64,000 nt of DNA, from the NCBI GenBank assembly GCA_900618795.1, contig UYJD01000003.1:1371627-1435626 (forward strand), in the 5' to 3' direction. Made by a program: the position numbers and the translations under genes. This DNA comes from Cyanodermella asteris. Its lineage: Eukaryota; Ascomycota; Lecanoromycetes; Ostropales; Stictidaceae. Shown here piece after piece: positions 46,517 through 56,352 of this stretch (positions are counted from its first letter, which is position 1; each line of letters starts with the position of its first letter). Below the pieces are notes generated by a model. It saw nothing but the letters and a program-made list of their open reading frames with translations, was not told the origin of the DNA and ran no database searches.

Positions 46517-49500
46517 ATGGATCCGGCCACGAATACGTCTTGGAATTTGACTAGCGACGAGCAGCATTTGAAAGGGATCAAAGCGGGCCTGAACTGGATT
46601 TCAATCGGCTGGACCGTGTTTTTGATACCTCTTGCGGTACTCTTCCTGGTCCTGATCGGCGGAAGAAAGATCACGTCGCATGTCCACAATAACCAGCGAC
46701 TGCGTCCGGAGCTTTCCTTATTTTCACACATCCGGAACGCCGCTCTCGGCAAGGAAGATAGTGAGGCGGCTCACAGCCTGCCCTCAATCCGTGGTGGAGA
46801 TTAGGATAGCCATCGCGGCCTCAATGTGTACCATCTCCACGACTTTCGCTGGCTGTTTTGCGATCCTGATCGTTTCTGTCGCCAGAAATATGAAGCTTTG
46901 CTGGAACAAAGTTGGCGGCGCCACGTCCCACGCATCCTCAGACCGTTCACTCTGTACAGATGGCTTTCCGAATTCGACAAGGCTTCCTGTAATTGGTCCC
47001 CGACCTATCCACAAAAGTCGAGCAAGAACGATGCAATCGAACGCACAGGGTCGGATGCGTTTGTGGATGCCTCAAACAGCCACGACTCTGACCACCAGTG
47101 GCCAGTCGATTTGCCACCTGGCATCCGAATGCTTCGCCCTTTCGGCCAACAGAGAACCGATGAAGATTCTGCAGATGTGATCAGCCACAACACGGCCAGA
47201 TCGGAGCGACGTGAATTTCCGGGCTTCAATCTTTTCAAGCAGACGAACGGAAACAGCAGTATTCCATCTCTGCTTTCCGATGTCGCGGCGTCGGACTTCG
47301 CAGCTGCAAATCGTCTTGCACGACAGCATCCTGGAGATTCGATCATTCACACCTCGGTTCATACCACTAATCAATCTAATTCAGCCCTCAGCACCGCTAG
47401 TGCTCTGCCCTACACCACAGACGATAATATGGCGCTCCACGCAGGTCCTGGCTCAGACATCACCGGCCCGGGCGTGGTCGAAGTCCACAATGCTAATGAG
47501 GCAGAGGTAGCGTTTAATGCCACCGAACTTGCGGATCAAGCTCATCGACATCATATTCTGGAGCAAGTCGTGGCCGCCGGATGTACTGGTCCGAACGGCT
47601 TTGACCCTCAATGGCATCTGGATGATGTGCCTGGCATCCCACAGTATGACGGATCTTTGACACGCCGAGGCCGTCGTGATTCCAGAAAGCACGAGGAGAT
47701 TCGACGCATCCACTCGAGACACATATCGGGCGGTCGCAAAGCCTCGGTGTCTCGAGATCCCGAGAAGACTCAGCGCTCGGTCATTGCTTCTTTCTTCCAC
47801 GGCATTGCCGACGTCTTTCGCCGACTTTTCCGCCGCACGCGTGACGTTGAAGACGAGAAGCACAACGACAAGACAGTCAAAATTGTTGAATCCGTAGCTG
47901 CGGCGTCGGACGACCCGGCACGCATGCACTCCAATCTTGCCCAGCTTGACGGAGCCTGCTCACCTTCACCCTTTCAGGGCGGGTCGGACAGTGATGGCAT
48001 CGCCCGATACCGTCGAGGATCCCCATATCCTTTGCAACGCTCCCATGTTTCGGAATCTGTCTCTGATAGCTCTTCTGATCACCGCTTGAAAAAGCAGCCT
48101 TCTGGCTTTCTTACTTTGAGATCACGGGCATCCGCGCTGCTCCGTGACTTTGCCGAGGCACTTGGAGGTAAAGGTAGCGACTCTGGCATCCAGATCCCTG
48201 CCCCTGCTCGTTCCTTGTTACTCCGGCTGTCTGAGATCTCCATTCCTACTCCTGGGCTTAGTGTCGAGCTCAACCGACCTCATTCCTACCGAGTCAGGAA
48301 GACCTGGAGCTCAGAGGATGACACGTTCCAATCGCGCATCCAAGACTTGGAAATGGGAATTGAGATGATTGATAGCTCGGGTATCGAGACGGCTCGCGCC
48401 ATGAGCGTTGCAAGCATGCCACGTGCCCACATTGTGGAGAAAGGCAGAGGCCACAACACTCACGTTCGCAATTCCGGTTCCGCTGTCAAGAGCTACACAG
48501 CGAGCTCCCGCAATTACTCGCTTGTAGGATCAATCAGTCGTTACCTGGAGAGAGAAAGCAGTAACTACCTCCCCGACCCACCGATCAAGGCTCATCATCT
48601 GTCTGATGATCCTGCTGGAGAGATGATAGTCTACCCGATGCCAACGCCGTTGCAAGATCTGCCGATGATGCCTGATCCAAAGGATCTCGAACTGGCACTG
48701 GGCCATGTCGCCCTTGAACGGAGCAAAGCTGTGGACAATGAATCGATGAACACAGCCAGAGCCGACGCTACCTCCTTGTACGGGATTGCGAATGCCGCTT
48801 CGACCATGGCGACTTTCTCATTCGAACCAGGCTCTGTACCATTACGCACGTTGGATTTGGAGATGCAGGAGGCTGGAGAGCTTCAAGGCGCAGACGGCTT
48901 CCACGTTCCGGATCCAGAACCGACTGAACCTTAGCAAGAGATCGAAATTGACGCTCAGCGCCCTGCCTTGATGCCCATCTCTGGAAACATCCAAAACGTC
49001 CGAGTGCCTGGAAGCTTTTCAGAGTTGGTCTCGCTGGCGAAGAAGGACGACTGCGTCTGGGTTCATGACAAGTCGCCTTCCACGGAATCTGTCCATGAGA
49101 ATGCCTTCTCTGGCGAGGACAGTCTTCATCCGGTCCTAGTGAGGACTGCCCAAGCATTGAAAGGCGCGTTGGCAGCGGCAACCGCACCTCTTGCAAAACA
49201 CGAAATGGCTCATGAGCATGTGGACGGCAAAACAAAGCGTGGCCAGCAGGACCGGCAGTCCAAGCAAGTGGTGTCCGAAGATGCAGAGCCCGTGATCACC
49301 CCAGGGCTGCAACAGGTCCTGAACGATTTTGTCCCAGTGTTGGATGATGAAGATATTGAGAAAGACGTGAACGATGAGAATGGTGGCGACAAGATCGCCC
49401 CTGGGCTGGAACAGGTTCTGAATGATTATGTCCCGGTGTTAGATAAGAAGAACAAGGAGAACGATGAGAATGGTGAGCATGGGGACCAGAAAATGAATGC

Positions 49501-49633
49501 AGAAGGTAGTCAAGGCTGGACGACTGACACTCCCGAGTCGCTAGCAAGCAGGAGCGAAGAGAGCATTGCGGAGCCTTTGAGCGCCATTTACAGTAACCGT
49601 TTCGATCTTTTGGGTTCGATGGAGGTAATGTGA
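46517..49633 (+). CDS. Unrecognised membrane-anchored protein gene; one frame interrupted by two TAG codons
   Basis: Three open segments lie in the same frame, separated only by TAG at 46802-46804 and TAG at 48932-48934. The first, 95 codons, begins MDPATNTSWNLTSDEQHLKG and has one membrane helix (ISIGWTVFLIPLAVLFLVLI). The second, 709 codons, starts after the TAG with DSHRGLNVYHLHDFRWLFCD and is mostly polar, with basic (IADVFRRLFRRTRDVEDEK) and Ser-rich parts. The third, 232 codons, contains two copies of a 33-residue unit starting PGLxQVLNDxVPVLD. Both TAGs could be the last bases of introns whose length is a multiple of three: GTACCA at 48836 to 48934 is 99 bases and in phase, and GTCCAC at 46682 to 46804 is 123 bases and in phase. 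Both donors are weak. Readthrough or gene decay are the alternatives. A hydrophobic stretch in the +1 frame near 46800-46890 leaves the first junction uncertain. It follows the MHYT gene on the same strand. Confidence 0.55.
49301..49475 (+). repeat. 99-base tandem repeat in coding sequence (33-residue unit, two copies)
   Basis: The unit starting at 49301 (PGLQQVLNDFVPVLDDEDIE) recurs at 49400 (PGLEQVLNDYVPVLDKKNKE), each followed by an (N)DENG segment. The spacing is exactly 99 bases, so the frame is kept. It is a local duplication inside the C-terminal part of the 46.5-49.6 kb gene. Confidence 0.85.
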
Positions 49634-50094
49634 GCCAGGACAGGAGGTTGGAAATTGAGAAAACAATTGCGAGACACGGGCCCGTCAATTTGGCGAGACG
49701 GAGGTTGAGGTACTTGCATTAAGCCAGAGACCGGTCAGTTGAGTGCAGTTGACCGTTTTGCAGGCGGAGCCACGCTTTGTGGATTGCTGGGGTATCTTGC
49801 CTCGAAGAAAAGTTTGAAGTGTTCGTCCACTCTTTCCATAGCATCATGGGCTCGGTCGAGGCTCGGCCCTGTCGCTTTGAACCGGCCAGACCTGCAGTTT
49901 TGATCACGAGTAGGGAACGAGAATATGCTAGCACAGTGGATCGTTCCCTTACGCTAGTGGTCTGTGCTGACCTGCGCTTGTGATATTGTTATGGAATCTC
50001 GTGCTGACCTAAATAATGGCAGAATTACACGAACTTCGGGCTTTCTGGACATTCCATAGACTCGTCAAGCGGCGGATGATTTGAAATTACCCAT
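49634..50094. other. Convergent intergenic region
   Basis: 461 bases between the stops of the TAG-interrupted gene and sorting nexin 41. Nothing coding is seen. Confidence 0.5.
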
Positions 50095-52135
50095 TTAAGC
50101 CGCGTGTAATTGAATCTTCTCAACTTCGTCCGCAGCTTCTCTCCAGGTTTCGAGATTCTTCTTGGCCCAGTCGATGTGGCATCTTCCATAGGCGATCTTC
50201 GAAATGTTAGTAAATGCATCATCAATGTACTGCTATGGTTAGAAAGACACTCACCATATACCGCCGTAAATCCTCCTCTTTCTGCCTCTGAAATCTCTTC
50301 AGATCTTTCAAAACGCCAGCGCTTGCATCGCGGACATCCTTCTCACTAACTTCCAGAGCCTGACCAAGGTGCTCAAGACTATCCCTCGTCTTCCCAATCT
50401 GGTCTCTGCGTGTGCGCTCGGGATCTGTGTCGACGACGCCGTGGATAGCATGGCTGATGCGCCCAAATATCTTTTCTCGCACGCTTCCGCCACCACTGAA
50501 GCTCCGGCTCTTATTCGGGCTCGCAGTGGGACTATATCCGAACTCCCCAGCCGGCTCACTCGCGCTCCCGTACTCACCAGACGCTCGTCCGCTCGGCGGG
50601 TCATCGGCGTGCGTTGGCGGAAAGCGGTCATCACCAGCATCACTTGTAGCGCTGTTACTTCGGCTGCGTGCCTGCTCCCGGGGCGGAAGGTAGCCGGAGT
50701 CGACGAGATGCGAGTTAAGGCGTTTAGCCTCCTTCTCGCTAGCCTCGAGGCTGTCGAGCAGAGCGCGTTTCTTTGCCAGTTCGTCGCGAGTCATCTCCTG
50801 CTGTACGCGCTTCAGAATTCGGAACCGCAGTACGGCGCGAACCACGCTGGCGAATTGTGCACTCTCCCGCATCGGTTCAGCAAATGCTGCTGACAGCGTT
50901 GTGCTCAATTCTTCTGTGGCAAGATATGAACTGTCCACGGCTTGGCCGACGCGTTCGATTGCGGCGGCGAGCGTAGGTGACGGCTCAGAGAGTGAGAAGG
51001 CATTGTATCTGGCTCCGAGCTCAGCTTGGTCGGCGGCGAGGCCTGTCAAGTGGGATATGAATCGGCGATTCACTCGGTCGATGTTGCCTTGTAGCAAAGT
51101 CTCAAGCTCTTTCGTACTTGACTCAAACGAGGAGAAATATGGGTCCAATTCTTCTTCAGAAAGGTTCGTGGATGAAGGAGGAAATCTGCTGAAGACCTGC
51201 TGGCCAGGTGCCGTGTGTGCTGCAGCGCTCGGCATGGTTGCGCGTTCGGGCGGCACAGAGGGCGTTCCTGAGCCCGAAGCAACCGATCCCGAGCGCAGTT
51301 TCGCTGAGCTGCTGGGTACCGGCAGGTACTGGTGACCATTGGACGGATTCGCTGGATCCAGAGGAGGTGCCTTCAGGTTGTTCTTGGGTATTGACGCGAC
51401 CGGGCGGGAGTGCATGACCTCGTTCCACGACGCATTCGGATCCAAGAAGCGCCACCAGACTCCGTCCTCGCGAACTTCCTGCATCTTCCTGCAACGGTTC
51501 AGGAAGGACATCAACATGCGCTTCCGCAACTCAATGATCGCCTGGTCTTCCTTGGCCTTGGTCGGTTTCGCAGCGTAGTCTGCCATTGTATGCTTCTCAG
51601 GAATAGGGGGGATGATTAGAGTAGGATGGAGTCGAACGAGTGTCTCCCTGAGAGAGGCAAACTCGGAGTACCGTCGTCTTACTTCGAGATCACCGGTGCG
51701 GATGGTATATACTATGTATCCTCCCCCGCCTTCACTGCTCTTGCCCGCATCTGTAATGATGATTTGAAGGTCTGGATTCTCGTACAGTATCTGTTCAATG
51801 CGACTGTCATAGCCGCCCTTCTTCCTCGTTGGTCTATGGCTCGCGTAGTCCTCGTCATCGTCATCGTCATCGTCAGAGTGTCGAGCTGGTGTTGCCTGGG
51901 GTGGAGGGGGAGACGTGGAAGGTGAAGGTGGTGCTTGGTTGCCATCGAGGTCTACTCACACTGTCAATAGCTGCTCGTCAGGGGGACTTCCGGTCTCGAC
52001 AGGTTTGAAGTCTGCTCGCTTAGAATGGACGGGACGGCACTCACGGATTGAGGCAGCATTAGGCAGATCGGAGCTGTTTGAGTCCCGCCTGTCGAAAGAC
52101 CCGTAAGGGTTATTATCCTCCTCTTCGTTCCACAT
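50095..52135 (-). CDS. snx41: Sorting nexin 41
   Basis: Three exons, 52135-51962, 51895-50255 and 50196-50095, encode about 638 residues from MWNEEEDNNPYGSFDRRDSN, the typical Snx41 start. An Asp tract (from GAC/GAT repeats) precedes the PX domain, which runs from about 100 to 230: NPDLQIIITDAGKSSEG, YTIRTGDLEVRRRYSEFASL, LHPTLIIPPIPEKHTMADYA and DGVWWRFLDP. The RRYSEF motif contains the phosphoinositide-binding Arg. The C-terminal BAR-like region has FRILKRVQQEMTRDELAKKR and DTDPERTRRDQIGKTRDSLE, ending IAYGRCHIDWAKKNLETWRE. Snx41 pairs with Atg20/Snx42 at endosomes for SNARE recycling and supports selective autophagy. Two overlapping donors exist at the end of exon 1 (GTGTGA and GTGAGT); only the first keeps phase with the CAG acceptor at 51896. 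Confidence 0.92.
51847..51880. repeat. ATCGTC hexanucleotide-like run coding an Asp tract in snx41
   Basis: Alternating GTC/ATC triplets on the plus strand read GAC/GAT on the coding strand and give seven consecutive Asp residues just before the PX domain. Confidence 0.8.
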
Positions 52136-52971
52136 GGCAGTGACGTTCTGAGAGCACTGCGAAACTTGGCGACCGTAGCAGCCGGTTGATACGGCTCGAG
52201 TTGGTAGATGTGCTTGGTCAGGTACCGCAGCCGTTATGCGGTTCAGAGCATCTGACGCCGCGTCAGAGGTGGCCGGCGTCGGATCAAGCTCCGCCGGGCT
52301 CTTCACTCTGCTTCATCCTATGTCATTGTTCGACTTTACCAGTAGTGAATTAATCATTGACAGGTAGTTTGAGCTACCCAATTCCGGTCGACTTACACAG
52401 CCTCATCATATTAAGAGAGCGGAACATTTGCCTTTCTAAATCTTGTTGATGGTACTCTTTAATCGAAATACGTCACACAGTACTATAACACTAAATGATG
52501 TGTGCTCGTTATTCCGATATTCTGAATAAAGAACTCGGGTCGTGCTGGTTCGTCAGTCGTTACACTCGAAATTTGCTCTTTCATTGCTCGAATTTCTGTA
52601 CATTGCCATATATGTACAAGTATACACGATTTCCTGGGCCTTCTGGCTTCTATAATGACTTTTCGGGACATTAGCACTGTCAAAGCAACGGCAGGATCAC
52701 TTTGAAGACGGTTTAACCATCATCAAGTAGCACTGTTGGTAAACTTCGCGAGTCAATAGACCTGCTGTTAAAGCAAATGTCGCTGCCACATTGCAGGCCA
52801 CGCGAATGGGATTATGCAAACGTCAGCCGCGGCAGTTTCCAGCAATAGCCGCGCAAGGATACTTTCCACACTTCGTTGTTCGCGTCTACCGAGGCGTGAG
52901 CTAGCCAGTCGACTCTGTCACGGCAGAATTGTGTCCAATGTTGACAGTGACGCGAGCCGCATTCTGCTCCT
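52136..52971. other. Promoter region of snx41 / 3' flank of the CCDC47-like gene
   Basis: 0.84 kb between two minus-strand genes. The middle part, about 52320-52720, is AT-richer than its surroundings. No gene is seen. Confidence 0.45.
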
Positions 52972-54517
52972 CTAGGCCCGCATTCGTCGCATGTTCTTCC
53001 TGTTGGACTTTTCCCGTTCTTTGTCGAGATACTTTCGCTGTTCATTGGGGGTCATGTTACGCAACAGATCCTCACGTTCCTGCTTCTTCTTTCTGTCGGC
53101 CTCTTGCTTTCGTTCATCCGCCTTCTCCTCGTCGATGAGCTTCCGGACACGTTTGGCCTCGTCGTCACGGGTGTTCTTGAGGCGCCGAGAAACCTCAGCG
53201 CGGAACCGCCCTCTGCTGACCAGCTCGTCTGGTAGGCGCACAAAATGGGAGAACAGGGGCAGCGTTCGATCGAATGAGCTGACTGACGAGCCGGAAGGTA
53301 GCTTTACCGACATGGATAGGCGCTTTCGTGGCTCCAGATCATCGAGTGTCTTTGGCTTCTCGGCTGGCATATCCGTAATCAACAAGTTCTCGAAAAGGTC
53401 GTCGCCTGCCAACTCGACAGCTTTGATCAGCTCAGGAGTTAGCAATGCCTCAGATATTTCGGCGCTCTCGCTCATGACAGTGGCCCAGTTGGGAAGCTTG
53501 GGGTTGTCCTTGACGTCTGTAAGCGAGACGTCAAATCGGTCTTGACGGAAAGTCTTCATGTTGTCCTTGTGAACTATCGCCCAGACGAATCCATCATAGC
53601 CACTAGGAGCGACTTTGCTCTTCTCTTCACCAACAGCCGGCGCGGGCACGAGCTGCTTCTCGCGCCCGTCAAAGGTGTACATGACCAGCTCGACGTTCTC
53701 CTTGGGCGCCTTCATCAATTGGAATAGTATGCTGGCAACGTACTCGGCGAGAAGGATCAACGGGTTGAAGCGACGTAGAAGGTTGATCTTCACGTCCAGG
53801 AAAGCAACATTCTGTCGGCCGGTAGCGTAACTCGTGAACTCGGTCGCTGTTTTCTCCTTCAACAGAGTATCCGGATCGAGCGGTTCTGACTGGTCATCTG
53901 CAACCTGCGTAGCTCCTCCTTTTGTAAAACCGACACTTGCAAATTCCTTCTGCAAAATGGGAGCATGTGCTGCCATCCAGTTTCTTGCCTTCTTGCGATT
54001 GGTTCCTCGGCCCCAGACAAGCTGAAGTATAATCAACAGCGCGATGGGTATGATGTACATCTCGGCGTAGAAATCGGCTATAGTCACACGTTCCCAAACT
54101 CGGTACCATTTTGTGTATGGGCGCACACCAGGAGTCGGAGCCGCACCAAAGAATGATGGAGTTGCATACGACGCAGGTGAGGGACTGGCAGCTGTGGCGT
54201 AATCGGCGAAGCCTGTAAATATTGTCAGTGTGCTGTGTTTCAATGTGAATAGGGTAGTTGAATTCGTGTGCTTTGATGAGTTACTGGTTGGGTTGGAAGC
54301 AAAACCCCGTAGATCCAACAGGACAAACTAGTAAGTACCCGCTTGCCTGTTCCGACTGCGACGAGCTACCGACAGCTCATTCTCCGCATCACGAGGTGTT
54401 CGAGGTTCGCTGGCGTGCGCCGAGTGTGTTGCAAGAGCAGCATGGGTACGTACCATCATTGAGCACTGAGGTTGTGCTAGGCTTGCCACCAAGCAGTCGC
54501 TGCAGGAAATCGGCCAT
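52972..54517 (-). CDS. CCDC47-like (DUF1682) endoplasmic reticulum membrane protein
   Basis: Two exons, 54517-54454 and 54212-52972, joined over a 241-base intron (GTACGT...CAG), give about 434 residues from MADFLQRLLGGKPSTTSVLN. A membrane helix lies at about 80-100 (FYAEMYIIPIALLIILQLVW). The cytosolic part contains family features: ARNWMAAHAPILQKEFASVG, RRFNPLILLAEYVASILFQL, FVWAIVHKDNMKTFRQDRFD and LPNWATVMSESAEISEALL. The C-terminus is a Lys/Arg/Glu coiled-coil (DREKKQ-type) ending NRKNMRRMRA. Animal CCDC47 sits in the ER translocon-associated PAT complex, binds ribosomes and helps insert multipass proteins; a similar role is inferred. The intron is longer than usual in this window but has good signals. 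Confidence 0.88.
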
Positions 54518-55504
54518 TGTAAAAGGTAATCGCTGGCGATACAAGCTAAAGGCAGTATCGTAGCGCACAGCGGTGAAACTGATAAGATGGAGAGAAGGAT
54601 CGAACTCGATAGGTGTAACCAAAGCTGATCGGCGAGGCCTCTGCACGGTGACGCGCGCAAGCTTGCTCCAGCCTTCAACCACCAAATTAGCTACGCACCC
54701 TCGATAGCCAAGGCAAGTAGCACGCTGTACACCATGCAAGGCTTTGCTTGAGAGTTTCTTCTTGTAGTTTGCTGCGTCGTTGGCTCGTTTGATCGAACAC
54801 TTACTTATTGTCAACTTAGCTGCTCACTTGCGATTGAGCACTCGTCCAATTGGCATTATAAGCTCATTGGTACTCGAGTACTGCTGGTCCGGAATGCTTC
54901 GTCCTTACTGATTCTATCTCGACAGCTTATCTTGTCATTCTCGCAATCCAGTGCACAGAAGTCATGGTCAAGTCTGTCTATAGCGTTGGCAACAACGTGC
55001 TCGCGCTTCAGCTCGATGCCATGGAAAGGAGTGGTCAGCAGGAGCTGTTGCGCAAAAAGGCCTGGCCAGGACGGTCAGCTGACCTTTGTAGTACTGTAGT
55101 CATGTATGGTGTGAACGGCCCTATGAACTCCGCAAATGTGGATATCTATTTTGGTGAGAAAAGCTGTCGCTGTGTTAGAGAAAAGGAAGATGGCGACTAT
55201 CCATGCAAGAACACGAGCGTGCTTCAGCTCCGCTTGATTGCTGCAATTCGACGCAATAGGTATGGCCGGTCAGTGATGTAGGTAGTTCTGCTGAGTCTGG
55301 TAGACCCTCAGCAATAACGTACTTGGATGCCACGCTCGTGCTCGGCTTCCAAAAGGCATGACTGTTCCAGGCACATCTGACGGCACATCTACTTCGCTGC
55401 AAAAGGTCGTGTAATGCGTGACACAGAAAATTTGCTACTCGACACAGGTCTTATGTACAAAGTGCTAAACATCCTAAACCTCTTTCGAGCCCAGCCCGTT
55501 TTGT
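54518..55504. other. Intergenic region
   Basis: 1 kb between the start of the CCDC47-like gene and the 3' end of the cytochrome oxidase subunit gene (both minus). The longest frame is about 140 codons and overlaps exon 1 of the CCDC47-like gene. Nothing further is supported. Confidence 0.45.
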
Positions 55505-56087
55505 TCACCACCATGTCTTGTGTCCCTGGTAATTGATTAGCAAGCCGTAGCCCCGCGTGTCACCATGTGTAGGCAAAGACAATTCTTACCAGAACCAGAC
55601 GGCCCATCATGTAAGCGGTTCCTGCTCATATGTAAGTAGGCGTTTTTCGATATGCATGTACAATTGCTCCAACCTGCTGAAGTGCCCCAGATCAAGGTGT
55701 AGTAAGCTGGCATCAGAAACTTGCTCTTTGGCGTCTGCACAAGTGTATTAGCCCACGCTCCGCTGAAAGCCCCAACTGACGTCTGTCCATGCTCTCGACG
55801 TTGTGAGCCCTCCTCTTCCAGTTGGATATCATCGGAACAGGTGGATGTCGTTGTTTGGGCCTAGAGGAAGATTGAATGCGAGTTGCTGACCTTGGACCAT
55901 TGGCGGACTCCATCATGTCTCTGGAAAAGGCGCTGATAATGAGGCACATTGTTTTCGCGGTTGACCCAGCTACAGTTCAAGTCAGTTATCTTTCGTCGTG
56001 TAAGGTTGAAGGGGCGTTATCGCTGATGCGGCAGCATGAGGTGGACAATTGCACTTACCCCCAAGCACGCGCAGCAGTTGGACGCAT
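55505..56087 (-). CDS. cox7: Cytochrome c oxidase small subunit, Cox7 (VIIa-like) family; five tiny exons
   Basis: Five exons, 56087-56059, 55969-55891, 55734-55674, 55621-55590 and 55525-55505 (29, 79, 61, 32 and 21 bases), join in phase to a 73-residue protein. It begins MRPTAARAWGWVNRENNVPH and continues YQRLFQRHDGVRQWSK, TPKSKFLMPAYYTLIWG, TSAGTAYMMGRLVLGHKTWW. This matches the fungal Cox7 pattern as I remember it: VPxYQxLxQxxDGxRxWxK, then K/RxxxxMPAYY, one membrane helix, and MMGRxVLGHKTW. It would be an inner-membrane subunit of complex IV with one transmembrane helix. All junctions have GT donors and AG acceptors; GTTGGA after exon 3 is weak. No exon alone would be found by length, so automated annotation could miss it. 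Confidence 0.75.
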
Positions 56088-56352
56088 TTTGTATGTCGAG
56101 GTTGTATGAATTGGAGAGTCGGAGGTCGTGGCGCAGAGAGGAGAGTTCACGAGGTTTGTAAGTTGGAGGTTCCTTCGGAGGTTGAAGCTGTTGCAAGCGC
56201 CAAGCCCGATGCAGATCATCGCGCGGCAGCGATCCAAGACTCCAGCTTTGAATGGCAAGCTGCGAACTTTCACACTCCTTGGTCTCACAAACGATTCCTT
56301 GTCGCTGCTCGCTCTGGCCTCGCAGCTACATTACAACCCATGCCGGCGATTG
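56088..56352. promoter_or_regulatory. Shared divergent promoter of cox7 and the large mitochondrial-looking protein
   Basis: 265 bases separate the two ATGs, on opposite strands. The plus-strand frame is open through much of it, with another ATG at 56209. I infer a bidirectional promoter; no named factor site is claimed. Confidence 0.45.

Noticed and set aside
54964-55281. A 105-codon plus-strand frame
   Set aside because: No conserved motif; it lies in the spacer between two minus-strand genes.
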